A stretch of 64,000 nucleotides of DNA from Mesostigma viride (GCA_009746045.1 RPFO01000253.1:1394888-1458887); one strand, 5' to 3'. Positions 40,740 through 51,218 are shown, numbered from the stretch's first letter. Notes: generated by a model from the sequence alone, not told the origin. Translations and numbers: made by a program.

Positions 40740-40903
40740 CCGATTCTGTTGCTATCTGAAAATTGTTTGTCGCCCTTTTATACTACGTATAAAAGTCCCG
40801 GGTTTTTTCGGCTATCGAGAGAGTTGAATTGTATTATTGATTAATAAAATCCACTTCCTTCCAATCAGAAAAAAACCAGTCTCGTTTCGGCCAGAAAAAA
40901 AAA

Positions 40904-40923
40904 ATCTAAGCTACAGGTATACA
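40904..40923 (+). promoter_or_regulatory. Primase-helicase promoter-like motif
   Basis: ATCTAAGCTACAGGTATACA, ending 9 nt before the ATG at 40933. Near copy of the MCP motif. It also decides the start: an in-frame TTG 32 codons upstream was rejected because it would lie before this motif. Confidence 0.7.
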
Positions 40924-40932
40924 TCTTTGATC

Positions 40933-43900
40933 ATGACCGCATCCGTCTACACTGGAGCGAGACTGACCAGAACCGTCCACGGTCGAACGTGGTTTGGTGG
41001 GTCGAGGGTCGACGGCAAGGGGCCGAAGGACCGCTGCATCGAGGCCGCGAACGAGGCCGGGCACTTCTACATCGCTGCCCGGGATATCGGGCGCGGGCCG
41101 AAAGAGTACACACATTACCGAGACGCTGAAGAATTCGCGGCGATTCGCGAGGAATGCATGCGGAGTGTCCGGACGCGGACACTGAACGAGATCATTCGCC
41201 CCGACCAGCCGTCGTGGGTATACGTCGATCTCGACGACCGTGTGGGAAAGGACTGCGAGCGTATCGACTACATCCGCCACTTCAAGCGACTGCACGATGC
41301 GTTCGTATTCGATGTTCTAGGAATCGAGCCCGAACGGTTCCAATATAACGTATCAACCGCGTCATGCGAGAAGGTCGACTTCCTCAAGATTTCGTATCAT
41401 ACCGTTGTCCGCGGGCTGTTGCTTGCTGACATTGACGCGAGACAGTATTGGTGCCAGACCTTCACTCGCTACATCCGTGAGCATCTGCTGGACCCCGACT
41501 CGTCTCTCTACACTGACGCCAACATGCTCCTAAACACCGAGCACGCTTCGGCGTACATGGAGCAGAACATTGAAGATATGCTGGCTAACCCAGGCGATTA
41601 TTATGACGACAAGGAGATCCAGTTAATGGTCGATGATCACATCTATGGCAAGGACTGGTGTTTCAGAGCCGTTGGCATGCACAAATACGGAAACCCAGAC
41701 CCTCTCGCGAGTCTCAGGATATGCGAGGGGTCTGACGACGTTCGCGAACACTCGGTCATCGTCTATCCTACGGACAATCTCGACGACGCCGTGATATTGA
41801 GAGCTCCGGCTTCGTGGTACGCCCAGAAAGGCTCGGAGCGCAAAAAGGCGTCCCAGTACAGTCCTCGCGGGCATGGGGCGGGCAGCGAGCAAATCGCGAG
41901 ATCGATCGAGGCAATGGCGAAGGTTTCGCCGGGTAGTCGGATCATCAATGTCGAGGAGCACGCCGGGGAGGACAGCCGGACATACTACATGTCCCGCTGG
42001 ACCGTCGACCCGGTAGTGCCGTGTATCGTGTGCAAGAAGGATCGCCCCCATAAGAGCGCTGGTCACGGCCCGAGGGTGTGCGAGTACTCGGACGGAAGGG
42101 TTACCTACTCATGTTGGAAGAAGGGCCCCAAGCACGCGGAGTGTATCATGGACAGGCGCGAGTTCGTCGCGGAGAGTGTCCCGTTTGGCGAGACGTACTG
42201 CACAGAGAAGATCAAGCCTTTCGACGTCGACGGTCTGGTCGAGGTTATCAGAGGCCGCGACAAGGGTCACAAAATCACCCACTTCGTCCAGTCGAACTGC
42301 GGGACTGGAAAGTCGGAACGTGTCCGAGAGATGGTGAACGAGCTTGTCCGCAGGATCCCTGATGTTCGCATATTGTGTATCGTCGCCAACATCAGTCTCT
42401 CGAAGGAAGAGGACCGTAATTATAAGGCACTCGGCGAGGTGGGGAAGTGTATCGTCTGGGAGGATTCCGCGTTCCGGATCCTCTCCCAAGACCCGCGGTT
42501 CCGCCACTATCTGGACAATCGCGGAGGGTATATCAAGGACGACCGCGTGCTCATCGTTCTGAACTCCATCCTTCGTCTCGCCAGCTCGAGTTTTGACGTC
42601 GTGATCATGGACGAGATTTACAACACATTGACAGCGCTATCGGGTCTCCATCTCAAGAACAAGCGAGAGGTCATTGTGCGTCTTATCGAGATTTTGGAGC
42701 GCGCCAAGGTGCTTATAGCGCTTGACGCGACCATTACAGCGAAGGTCTACAATTACATCGCGCACTACCGACCAGTTGACGGGATCAGGGCATCTATGAA
42801 CACGTTTAAGCGCCCTACTAATCGCGTGTTGAAGTGGGTCGACATCGATTCTAAGAAGTGTTGGAAAGCGGTCTTTGTTGCGGAGATTGTTGCTGAGTGC
42901 AAGAGGCGGTTGCATGCCGGGGAGAAGCTGTTCTGTCCAATGTCCGCGACGTGGGCTGTTCCGGCCGTATGCGAGGGCTTGAAGGACATTTTGTCCACAA
43001 AGAAGTGGAAATCGTACACCAAGGACACGCCAAAAAAGGATCTAGAAAGCGGCGCTAATTCGGCATGGGCTGATCTCGACTTTCTCATTATTTCGCCGAC
43101 GATCACCGTCGGAGTCTCGTATACTATGCACACTTTCGACAGCATGGTGGCTGGTTTTATCAACGCCCCAGGATACGCCGAATACACGACCATGCTGCAA
43201 CAGATGTTCCGTGTCCGTCACCTGTGCAAGGGGAGATGACAATCATCTATCGAGACTCGACTACACCTCTGTCGAGGCTGGAGACAGACTTTGACAGGAT
43301 AAAAAAGACGACGGTCGACACAGAGGCCAAGTTTCTGAATCTGATGGCGAAGGACAACGCTGATGTGATTGCTTCATGGGGTGAAGATGGTAAGAGGAAG
43401 TTCGACCCAAGCTCGCCACTACTCAACCTCTTCTGTCGCAACCTACAGGACGTGGCAGTCTCTCGCAGCCACTTCAAGCCGAATCTGATCAGGATGCTAG
43501 CAGAGGATTATGACGTAAAGTTGGAAAGGGCGGACGAGAAGGTGGATCGCACCGACGCCCCACCACTGCCAAAGCTGGAAGACGCGGACGAGGGGCGTGC
43601 CGTTTACATTATGGAGCACGAGGATTACATCGCACTGAAGGACCGGTGTGATGCAGGCGAGATTCTTACAGCATTCGAGAAGAAGCTGAAGAACATCTAC
43701 GAGCTCGCGGAGTTCAGTTACCAGATCCCGCGAGAGTGTAGAGATGAGGAGCTTGCCGGGCTCCTCGAAAAGGATAAATGCCGGACGGTTTACCGAGCGA
43801 TCCGGCAGCACTCGCGAGCGACGGAACTGGGAAGGGACAAATACCTTGCGAACGTCCTTGAGGCAATGAGGAGGACCCATTCGATTTTCGACCTAAGCGA

Positions 43901-44372
43901 ATACAAGACGGGTCGCGACTCGAAGACACTGGCGGCTGCTATACATCTACTAGAGGGCAGCGGGATAGAGGCGTTCGTCCTAGATCGCGAGAGTGCCAGG
44001 ACCGTGACGATCCCTCGCGACAAGGCGATCGAGATTGGGAATAGGATCGACAGTGAGATCATGGAGCATCAAACATTCATGCGTGCGGTGTTTGGGTATA
44101 GAAGAAGGGCGAAGGGAGGAGCTGGGACGCTGAGCTTTGCACAGTGCGCGAGTCTTCTCAATAACATGCTAGGGAGCACACTCAACATTTCAGCAAATGG
44201 TGTTCAGAGTAATCATAAGAAGGACCAGGACCTAGAAATATCAAAGGTTGACGTCCTAGACTTCTGCCAGCGGTATCGGCCTAGCTGGTGGGGTAACGAG
44301 ACAGAACTAGATTCACTGCGCCACCAGGACGAGACGTATAGTTGTATGGACGAGGGGTATAATTTTAAATAG
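40933..44372 (+). pseudogene. Primase fused to origin-binding-type SF2 helicase, one frameshift
   Basis: About 1146 codons in two frames joined near 43230. N-terminal archaeo-eukaryotic primase: WVYVDLDD (about 96-103, metal-binding Asp), KISYHTVV (about 152-158, SxH-type motif) and a later SLYTDANMLL. A Cys/His zinc cluster follows (CIVCKKDRPHKSAGH...YSC, about 370-395). SF2 helicase: QSNCGTGKSE (Walker A, about 453), VVIMDEIYN (DExx box, about 556), SPTITVGVSYT (about 721) and QQMFRVRHL (motif VI, about 755). The last three resemble herpesvirus origin-binding protein helicases and their giant-virus relatives. The frame changes at AAGGGGAG: one extra G would keep it open, so a homopolymer error or a single-base loss is likely. 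It would prime and unwind the viral genome. Confidence 0.8.
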
Positions 44373-44498
44373 ATCCTCGTTCCGTCGCGTCTCGTGTTAT
44401 ACGGTTAGATATTATCTACGGGGCGTCGTTAGTAGCTGTCCGATTGCTTGAGTCGGTGTGTGGCGTTGTTGGTTTGTTAGTTGGGATTTTGTGAGAGA

Positions 44499-44560
44499 GG
44501 GGGAAAATTGGCCAGAGAAAGATTAGCACTTCTATCAAATTATCTGGCCAATTTTCCCCC
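44499..44560. repeat. Subterminal hairpin, right side of A
   Basis: Reverse complement of 11307-11368, stem and loop alike. Partial similarity continues outward into CTCTCTCACAAA and AACAAACCAA-type sequence, so the two sides form a subterminal inverted repeat of perhaps 90 bp. Confidence 0.9.
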
Positions 44561-44807
44561 ATACAAGACCCCTCCCCCGCACATTGACGAGACCGCGTGT
44601 TTTTTGCTGCCAGTCAAGCGCCGCGCCGGTACCGAGGATTTCTGTTACCACGCCATTATACCGCCGTCGGCCACTGACAAAACGCGTGACACTCACGCAG
44701 CCCTAGTCGATGCAAGCAGACGTAACGTGACCTTGCATAAAATTTTGATATGATGATGGAATGCATTATGAACCAACCTGCAGTCTATTGAATGCTAACA
44801 GATAGCC

Positions 44808-45374
44808 ATGGCGTCACGAAATGCTGGGCCGTGTGAGAAAGCGCTTGCGTTTATAGGGAAATCACTTGACGAAATTTGTGACAAGCAAACGGCAATGGAA
44901 AACAAGCTTTCTCGCCTGTCTGAACAACTAGAAGGCATTGTCGCACCATCTGGCGAGGCCAGTGATTACTCGCCGACCTGCGAGGTGCTAAAAGTCCACG
45001 ATGCTGCTTACGATGCCGTTGACAGGAAAACTCCAAAGGTCCTTGTCGAATGGGTATACGAAAAGGGGTCAACCAAGCCGAGGAAGCTCGAAGAACGGTG
45101 CGAATGGAAACGCCTTGACGAATGCGCTGATTGCGTAGACAAGGTCGAGGATTTCATGAAATCTTTCCAGAAGTCGAAGCACCAGCCCGGAATATCCGCT
45201 TTTTCCCTCATCAACGCGTGGTCAGATGCCAGGAGAGGGTTTGCAGCATACAAGAGCGGGTCAAACGACAGGAAACGGGAGCTCGACGAGAATGAGAACG
45301 AGGACGATCTCGCCAACAAGAGGCAGAACCTCGCACTTGGGTCGCAGCAATCAGGCTACACAGCTAACGTCTGA
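44808..45374 (+). CDS. Unknown protein between hairpin and right TIR, 188 aa
   Basis: Starts MASRNAGPCEKALAFIGK. N-terminal helix with heptads (EICDKQTAMENKLSRLSEQLEGIV), a middle basic region with KWEYEKGS-like spacing (VEWVYEKGSTKPRK), and an acidic/basic tail with ENENEDDLANKRQN. No catalytic motif is seen, and in particular no Walker A motif. It has no matching gene at the left end of the element, so the right end is asymmetric. It could be viral or a passenger gene. Confidence 0.5.
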   Translation: MASRNAGPCEKALAFIGKSLDEICDKQTAMENKLSRLSEQLEGIVAPSGEASDYSPTCEVLKVHDAAYDAVDRKTPKVLVEWVYEKGSTKPRKLEERCEWKRLDECADCVDKVEDFMKSFQKSKHQPGISAFSLINAWSDARRGFAAYKSGSNDRKRELDENENEDDLANKRQNLALGSQQSGYTANV

Positions 45375-45593
45375 GCACGCCCCTTTCATGGGTTGCCTGA
45401 TCTGATACGAACTTGCTTGGTTGTATTACGACATTGTTAGCAACTTCGGTATAAATCAAACCCTGGCCTAGCTTTCCAAGGGCCGTGGCAACTCCAAGCC
45501 TGATTATGAAATGAGCCACGTTACCATCTGAGTCAATACTGGCAAGGGTTTGGAATCACATCTGACACATGCTTCAGTAAATAATTACGAAAT

Positions 45594-45692
45594 CCAATAT
45601 TTTATCACTCAATTTATCACTCAACCATCATCACTCAAGAATGGCTCCCAGGTATACCCCACACGGCCCCATCACTCAATGAGGGGTTATAT
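45594..45692 (-). repeat. Right TIR of element A
   Basis: Reverse complement of the left TIR. It meets the left TIR of element B without any spacer, forming a palindrome centred at 45692/45693 with GAGGGGTTAT on one side and ATAACCCCTC on the other. Confidence 0.9.
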
Positions 45693-45789
45693 ATATAACC
45701 CCTCATTGAGTGATGGGGCCGTGTGGGGTACCGGGGAGCCATTCTTGAGTGATGATGGCTGAGTGATAAATTGAGTGATAAAATATTGG
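45693..45789 (+). repeat. Left TIR of element B
   Basis: Identical to the left TIR of A over its length, including GGTACCGGGG and the four TGAGTGAT words. Confidence 0.9.
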
Positions 45790-45959
45790 GGTTCTGGTTT
45801 GCTACTAACACCTGTCACATCGCAGCCACGCCTTCCCGACACCTACCAACCCCGGCTCAGTGGTCGCGGGGTTTAGGGTGTCATAGAAATGCTGGCGTCT
45901 GTCACCGGTCACCCACAAAACCCATACCTGCATTAACATGTGAGACATGGTTCTCATAT

Positions 45960-46021
45960 GGGGGAAAATTGGCCAGATAATTTGATAGAAGTGCTAATCT
46001 TTCTCTGGCCAATTTTCCCCC
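45960..46021. repeat. Subterminal hairpin of B
   Basis: Same 18-bp stem and 26-nt loop as at 11307-11368. Confidence 0.9.
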
Positions 46022-46104
46022 TCTCTCACAAACCCTCAACAAACAAGCAAACAATCTCACAAACCCACCGCATCACTGACCGCGCTTGGATGATGGCTTT
46101 GTTG

Positions 46105-46482
46105 TCAATCGCCTCTCAGGAGCTGCAGTCGTTCCTTCACTTGGTCAAACGTCGACGAGGAAATGGATTGTCTGCCGGTGACGCAGCCGGCCATTATGGA
46201 CACAACAACCAAGTCCTCGCACGCCTTGATAATTTCGTCCAGAGTCGAGTCGTCTTTCAAGGCGCACACAGCAGCCGATGAGAAGATTCGTGGATCGTCT
46301 AGTTGGTCTAATTCGAGATTGTAATTGTCCTCGTACGGGTCGGGCTTTCCGGCGACAGTGCAAGAAACTCGCGCGACTTCTGCGGCGTTGACGGACCGCT
46401 GCGTACCGCTCTGGATGTACCCGCCACTGCCCGGTTTGCAGGCCTCGATGCAGTTGAGAATGTCATTCATGGTCACGAACAT
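46105..46482 (-). CDS. Copy of 125-aa viral protein
   Basis: Same translation as 11452-11829, with the same upstream ATCTCACAT...CTATAA motif. Intact. Function unknown. Confidence 0.65.
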   Translation of the reverse strand: MFVTMNDILNCIEACKPGSGGYIQSGTQRSVNAAEVARVSCTVAGKPDPYEDNYNLELDQLDDPRIFSSAAVCALKDDSTLDEIIKACEDLVVVSIMAGCVTGRQSISSSTFDQVKERLQLLRGD

Positions 46483-46578
46483 ATCGGAAACGTTTTATAG
46501 ATTCATGTGAGATAATTTATTAATCAAAATACGATAACATACACCATTTACACTGAGTCATTACGCGTTAAATCCTGT

Positions 46579-47091
46579 CTACTTGTGATGGCATTTACAC
46601 GAGTCAAATCCGCGGACTTTCTCGAAACGCAAGATGCACACAAACGATCTGAAACTCCCCACTGGTTTGTAGTTGTCGGTGTCCTCTGCCTCTCTGTCGA
46701 TGTGAACTAGACCGATCACCAACTGTCCTCCGTGCCTGAACAGGTACGGGTCCTTGAGGTTATAGAACGAATGCGCGTTTGGCGAGAATTCGTAAAGGGG
46801 GATCCCTTCTCCACCGATCTCCATCTGCTCAGAGCACAGGACGACGCATTCCCCTGGGTTTTGCTCGCCTCCCAAGAAACTAGGAGACACGAGGCCGATA
46901 ACCTTGTAATTATCGCGGTTCTCGACGAAATCAAATCCAACCCAATGAGCGCCACCGCGCCAGGTGCTGTCGATGACAGGAGCGCGTGGGTCTGGTTTGA
47001 CGTTGAAATAACACAGCCCGGTTCTGCCGTCAATCGTCGGCGTCATCCCTTTGAAGTCGTTGACGTATTGGTAATACGTTGGATAGTCCAT
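46579..47091 (-). CDS. Copy of 170-aa viral protein
   Basis: As 11926-12438 with one residue change (N in place of I at residue 11). Intact. Function unknown. Confidence 0.65.
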   Translation of the reverse strand: MDYPTYYQYVNDFKGMTPTIDGRTGLCYFNVKPDPRAPVIDSTWRGGAHWVGFDFVENRDNYKVIGLVSPSFLGGEQNPGECVVLCSEQMEIGGEGIPLYEFSPNAHSFYNLKDPYLFRHGGQLVIGLVHIDREAEDTDNYKPVGSFRSFVCILRFEKVRGFDSCKCHHK

Positions 47092-47134
47092 GGCTTTGTT
47101 ACCTCTTACGAGAGATAATAGTTCAATCGACTAT

Positions 47135-49607
47135 CTACGCTGGTATGTCGGCAGGCGTGCCCCATTTGTGCACTAGGTAACCTCGGATCGTCTCGAGCTC
47201 GGCCGCGGTCTTGGCGGTGCTATAGATCAGGATCTCGCCGGTCCATCCGTCCCAGTTACGAGTGCTCCAATCTATATCAGCGCCAACACAGATCCTTCCT
47301 GGATTCTGTACCGCCGTACCGGTGTACGCCCCACCATCTCTACCATCAAATCTGGTAATGGACGTTTTTGGCGTGCTTCCTAGGTCACACGACACTGCCA
47401 TCACGTGCGCCCGGCCGTCGTAAAACTCTGCATTCGTGCAGATCGGTTGATTGGCTCCGTCCGCGCCCAAAAGCGCATAAAACTTGTAATCGTCGCAATT
47501 GTTGCAGATGCCCAGTCCGTAATTGCTTTGAGCACCTACAACGAGACCTTTCATGCTAGCACCTGACCCGCGAGGGTAAACACTCGGGGTGTTTGATTTT
47601 GCGACGACGATCATAGTGTTTTGCGGACGACCCCAGAAAAACCCATTGCTCTGGAGCCCGTTACGCAAACTGTAACTGAATTGAAGAGACCGCTTAGAGT
47701 TTAAGCTAGTGTCGTCGATGGTCGGCGCATTTGTGGTGAAGCACAATAGGTGCTGGGTCCCCTTCTTGTCTTTCATGCCTCTTACTGAAGTCGTGGCGAG
47801 CGTGGTCAAATTGGTGTCGCTGTACAGCGTCGACGAATCCGTGGGGTCGTACCACGCGTACAGGGCCGGGTCGTTGGCGGGGTTGTATGGAGTGAACGTG
47901 AACGTCAGCTGGTTCGCGGCGATGTTGAGTTTTCCGGACGATGTCTGGGCCGTGCCAGCCGCCACGTTTACGGTCGTCGGCGAGTAGGCGGTCGTGGGCG
48001 TGACCGTGATTGTGTACGTGGTTCCACTGCCCGAGAAATCCGTGACGGACCCGTTGGTCACCGCGACGTCCCCGGACGTGAAGCCCGTGACGGATTCGGA
48101 GAAGGTGGCGGTAACGGTGACAGGGCTGGTCGTCGGGGTCGCGGTGGAAGTGGTGAGGCCGACGGTGAGACGAATCGTTGGCGGAGTGCCCCACTTGTTC
48201 ACGAGGTACCCGCGGATCAGCTCCAACTCGGCGGAGGTCTTGGCGGTGTTGTATATCAGAATCTCGCCGATCCACCCGTCGAATGCGCGGACCGCGTTAA
48301 TCGAATCGCCTCCAACTGCGAGACTGCCGGTGAACGTTACGGGATCTGACCCGCCAGCCGCGTTTGCGGTACGCCCGTCGAATCCGGTTATGAAAGTGTT
48401 CAATACCGTGTCCACCGAAAGCGCGAGGACGTGCTGCGTGTTGTCAAATAAATCAGGTCTTGATGCCATTGTGACGTATATCTGGGTTGACGAAGGACCC
48501 GTTGTCGCGGCTATGACTTGTTGCGACGTCACCTGGTACACGAATCGATTCGACCTCGTCGCGGTACTCCCAATCATGTAGCCTCTGGTGACGTCCGTGG
48601 TACCGGGATTGTTGGTGTCGGGGTAGGTAGCGGTCGTCAGCTGTTTTGCGACTATCACCATGCACGACCGGGTCCCAATAGATCCCCAAAAGGTCGAGGA
48701 TGATGTCAGGAGTCCCGAGCGGCTGTTGATGAAGCGGAGGGACGTCTTTCCGTTGAGCTCGGTTGTGTCCAGAATCGGGGTCAGTGCGGAATTGGACTGG
48801 GACACGTGATACCCCGAGGCCAGGTTCTTCTTGTCGTTCATCCGCAGCACGTTCCCTCCCGCGGTGCTCTGGACGGCGGTCCCCGTCGTGTTGCTGAACA
48901 GGGTGGTGCCGTCCGACGGGTCGTACCACGCGTACACGGCGGTGTCTAGGGAGGGGTCGTACGAGTAGGTGAAGCTGAGCGGCGTGGCCGCGGCGTTTCC
49001 GAACCCCGACAAGGTGTCCGTCGCGGAGTTGGCGCCCACGTTCACGGTCGTGAGGATATCGGCCATGGTGGGGGTGACGTTGAACGTGTAGGTGGTGTCG
49101 CTGACTGCCATGCACGAAGTCGGACGCGATCCCGTTGGTCACGGTGATATCGCCGAGTACGAACCCCGTCACAGCCCTTGTAAAGGTGGCCGTCACGGGC
49201 CTGGTGGCCGGGTCTGGCGTCCGGGGCGTCAGGCTAGTCGTGGACAGAGTCACCGTTGGAGGGGGTGAGTACGTGAAGACTAATGGAGTCGAGGCTTTGT
49301 TCCGTGCCCCCTTCAAGTTGATCACTGCCCCTGCTCCGACGCCTACTGTAGTCGGCGAATATGCGGTCGTTGGCGTCACTTGGAAGGTGTACGACGCCCC
49401 GCTACCGGTCAGGTTGGCGATGGCCCCGTTGACTACGATGACATCGTCCAAGGCGAACCCCGTGACCGGCTGGCTGAACGTCGCTGTAACTGTAATTGGA
49501 GACGCGCTAGGATATGTTCCGGTTGTGGTCGTTAATGTTATGGAAGGCGCAACAACGCGCTTCTTTTTATTAATCAAAGCAGGACATACACCGTAATCGA
49601 AAGACAT
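47135..49607 (-). pseudogene. Ig/LamG fibre, broken by a 4-nt insertion
   Basis: Homologue of 12482-14950. Near 49110 it reads CTGCCATGCACGAAG where A has CTGCCACGAAG. The four extra bases shift the frame within the second Ig-like repeat. The upstream part stays open from 49607 to that point, and the remainder is open again from about 49111 to the stop at 47135. Without the insertion it would have the same length as the A protein. Whether this is mutation or assembly error is not decidable here. Confidence 0.75.
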
Positions 49608-49635
49608 GCTGCTGACGACATACTACAAACTGACA

Positions 49636-49806
49636 CTATTTTTTTGAGGTTGGCAACGGATACTGAAATCTTGGTTCCATCAACGGGCCTTTCCTAGCCG
49701 GCAATCCAGTCGCCAGACCTTTATCAACCATCGCAGGGGTATCGAAAATCAAAGTGACTCTGTTAAACGGATTCGCTGTGTATCTCGGATCCTTAAGGTA
49801 TTCCAT
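49636..49806 (-). CDS. Copy of 56-aa viral protein
   Basis: Same frame as 14976-15146, intact, which supports it being a real gene. Confidence 0.6.
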   Translation of the reverse strand: MEYLKDPRYTANPFNRVTLIFDTPAMVDKGLATGLPARKGPLMEPRFQYPLPTSKK

Positions 49807-49836
49807 CGGGCGCTATACAGTTACAATCAGAGATTA

Positions 49837-51078
49837 TTACAGATACACGGCCGCCTGCCGCCCGGCGCCAACGTCCATCTTGGCCTCGAGCTCGCAAAAG
49901 ATGTAAGAGACACTGTCGGTAATGACTTTATCTGGAGCTCCTGTGCCTTCGCGGTCGACGCGCAGAGTAACAACTGCCGCGGTCCCGCGCAGATCCAGGC
50001 CGCTTTGGTACTCGGGACCAGCGCATGGCATATTAAGGTGACAAGCCATGATAAAGTCGGACGCTGTCCACTGCGCGGCGTCCAACCCATCTCTCACACA
50101 TGAAAGGCTGTTACCCTGGTCATTGAACGCGCTAACGAGGTTCACCCACGCTTCCGTAGGACCCATTCTATACGCGGGGGACTGATGAGACCCGTTAATA
50201 TCGTATTGGTATCCGATAAGACCGTCTGCGATATGATCGAACATGGCATTATCGCCGTCATTGTCAACGTCCTTGCCGGCAGCCACTTGAATGGCAAGAA
50301 GTTTGCTCGCAGAAGCCGACGACAGGGACGACTTAATGCTGTAGATACTCTGGGTGCCGATCGACTGCTTCGTCGATTGCCAAGTCTTCCACCGGAAGGG
50401 CAGGGTCCCGCCTTCTGCCAGACGAGACGCGAACACCTGCCCGACGACGTCTTCCTGGAACCGGTATACGTCTACCGAAAAGTGAATGTTATTCAGCTCG
50501 AACCCCTTACCGGCCGTTTCTGCGTGGTTCGGGATCATAACCCCGCCATCCATCAAAGTCACACGGACCTCGATAGGCGGAAACAGGCTAAGATCAACGA
50601 CCCGGGGATCTCCGCTGAGGAACCCCAGCCAGTTGTCAATTATGCCGTCGATCCCTGCCTCGTCCTCCTTAGAGGTCTTCTTCGACCACCCGGATGGGGC
50701 TTGTGCGTTCTTATATCCGAGGCCGCCGTGGACAGTGACCAGCGTGTTGAATAGCTGGCTGTAATCGTTAATCGAGTCAACGCTCTGACCGCCTACCAGA
50801 ACCTCCAAACGCCTGATGATCGACGACGTATACGGAGGAAATCCGCATTTCTGGGCCGTCGTAGTCGACTTCGCGTTGAAGTACATGGAAAAGCTGTGAA
50901 GGTCCACAAACCCGCTAGTCGGCAGGCGGACAGCCACAACCGAACCCTGCTTAATTCCAGAGTTCGTTGACAGCGTCGAGAGCTGCACACGAGACGTCGA
51001 GTGCTGGCCGAGAGCCTTTACGATGTATTGCATGGACTTCGGGATCGCGCGGTTGTACCAAGAACCATCGGATGCCAT
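49837..51078 (-). CDS. MCP: Major capsid protein, copy B
   Basis: As 15177-16418: intact 413-aa frame with the MASDGSWYNRAIPKS start and the ATCT...TATA motif upstream (about 51087-51106). One Leu to Val change near residue 50 (VVAVRLPTSG). All other features are as in A. With the uninterrupted penton gene in B, this is the more complete capsid pair in the window. Confidence 0.75.
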   Translation of the reverse strand: MASDGSWYNRAIPKSMQYIVKALGQHSTSRVQLSTLSTNSGIKQGSVVAVRLPTSGFVDLHSFSMYFNAKSTTTAQKCGFPPYTSSIIRRLEVLVGGQSVDSINDYSQLFNTLVTVHGGLGYKNAQAPSGWSKKTSKEDEAGIDGIIDNWLGFLSGDPRVVDLSLFPPIEVRVTLMDGGVMIPNHAETAGKGFELNNIHFSVDVYRFQEDVVGQVFASRLAEGGTLPFRWKTWQSTKQSIGTQSIYSIKSSLSSASASKLLAIQVAAGKDVDNDGDNAMFDHIADGLIGYQYDINGSHQSPAYRMGPTEAWVNLVSAFNDQGNSLSCVRDGLDAAQWTASDFIMACHLNMPCAGPEYQSGLDLRGTAAVVTLRVDREGTGAPDKVITDSVSYIFCELEAKMDVGAGRQAAVYL

Positions 51079-51115
51079 GAGAGCGTTGTATACCAGTTGC
51101 TTAGATAATTTCTGG

Positions 51116-51218
51116 CTAGTGGAGGAACTGGCCCAAAAGCGGGTTTGCGGCCTTGTGCGCGTCGACCTTACGCTCGAGAGAAGACAGCGCATCCAGTCCG
51201 GTTTTCGCGACACGGTAC
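51116..51218 (-). pseudogene. Small amphipathic protein, C-terminal part
   Basis: End of the gene interrupted by Retro2B; the N-terminal part is at 59709-59890. The two parts add up to 285 nt (94 aa), without the 4-nt insertion found in A. Confidence 0.6.

Larger units (their letters stand above)
11040..45692. mobile_element. Endogenous Polinton-like virus, element A
   Basis: The element is bounded by imperfect TIRs of about 98 bp. It carries an MCP, a penton-like protein, a tyrosine recombinase and a primase-helicase, all capsid-virus or integrating-virus hallmarks. Removing the two nested retrotransposons and one copy of each target duplication leaves about 19.2 kb, within the PLV range. 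Genes lie in two blocks, virion proteins leftward and recombination/replication proteins rightward, meeting at 37085-37125. The left flank is a LINE tail and the right flank is element B. Capsid gene content argues against a simple DNA transposon. Missing packaging ATPase, protease and polymerase set it apart from well-known PLVs and Polintons. Confidence 0.85.

Noticed and set aside
40837-40932. Upstream TTG start for the primase-helicase
   Set aside because: Low-complexity codons before the promoter-like motif. The ATG at 40933 has the motif at the standard distance.
44808-45374. Candidate packaging ATPase
   Set aside because: No Walker A or B motif; helical and charged composition instead.
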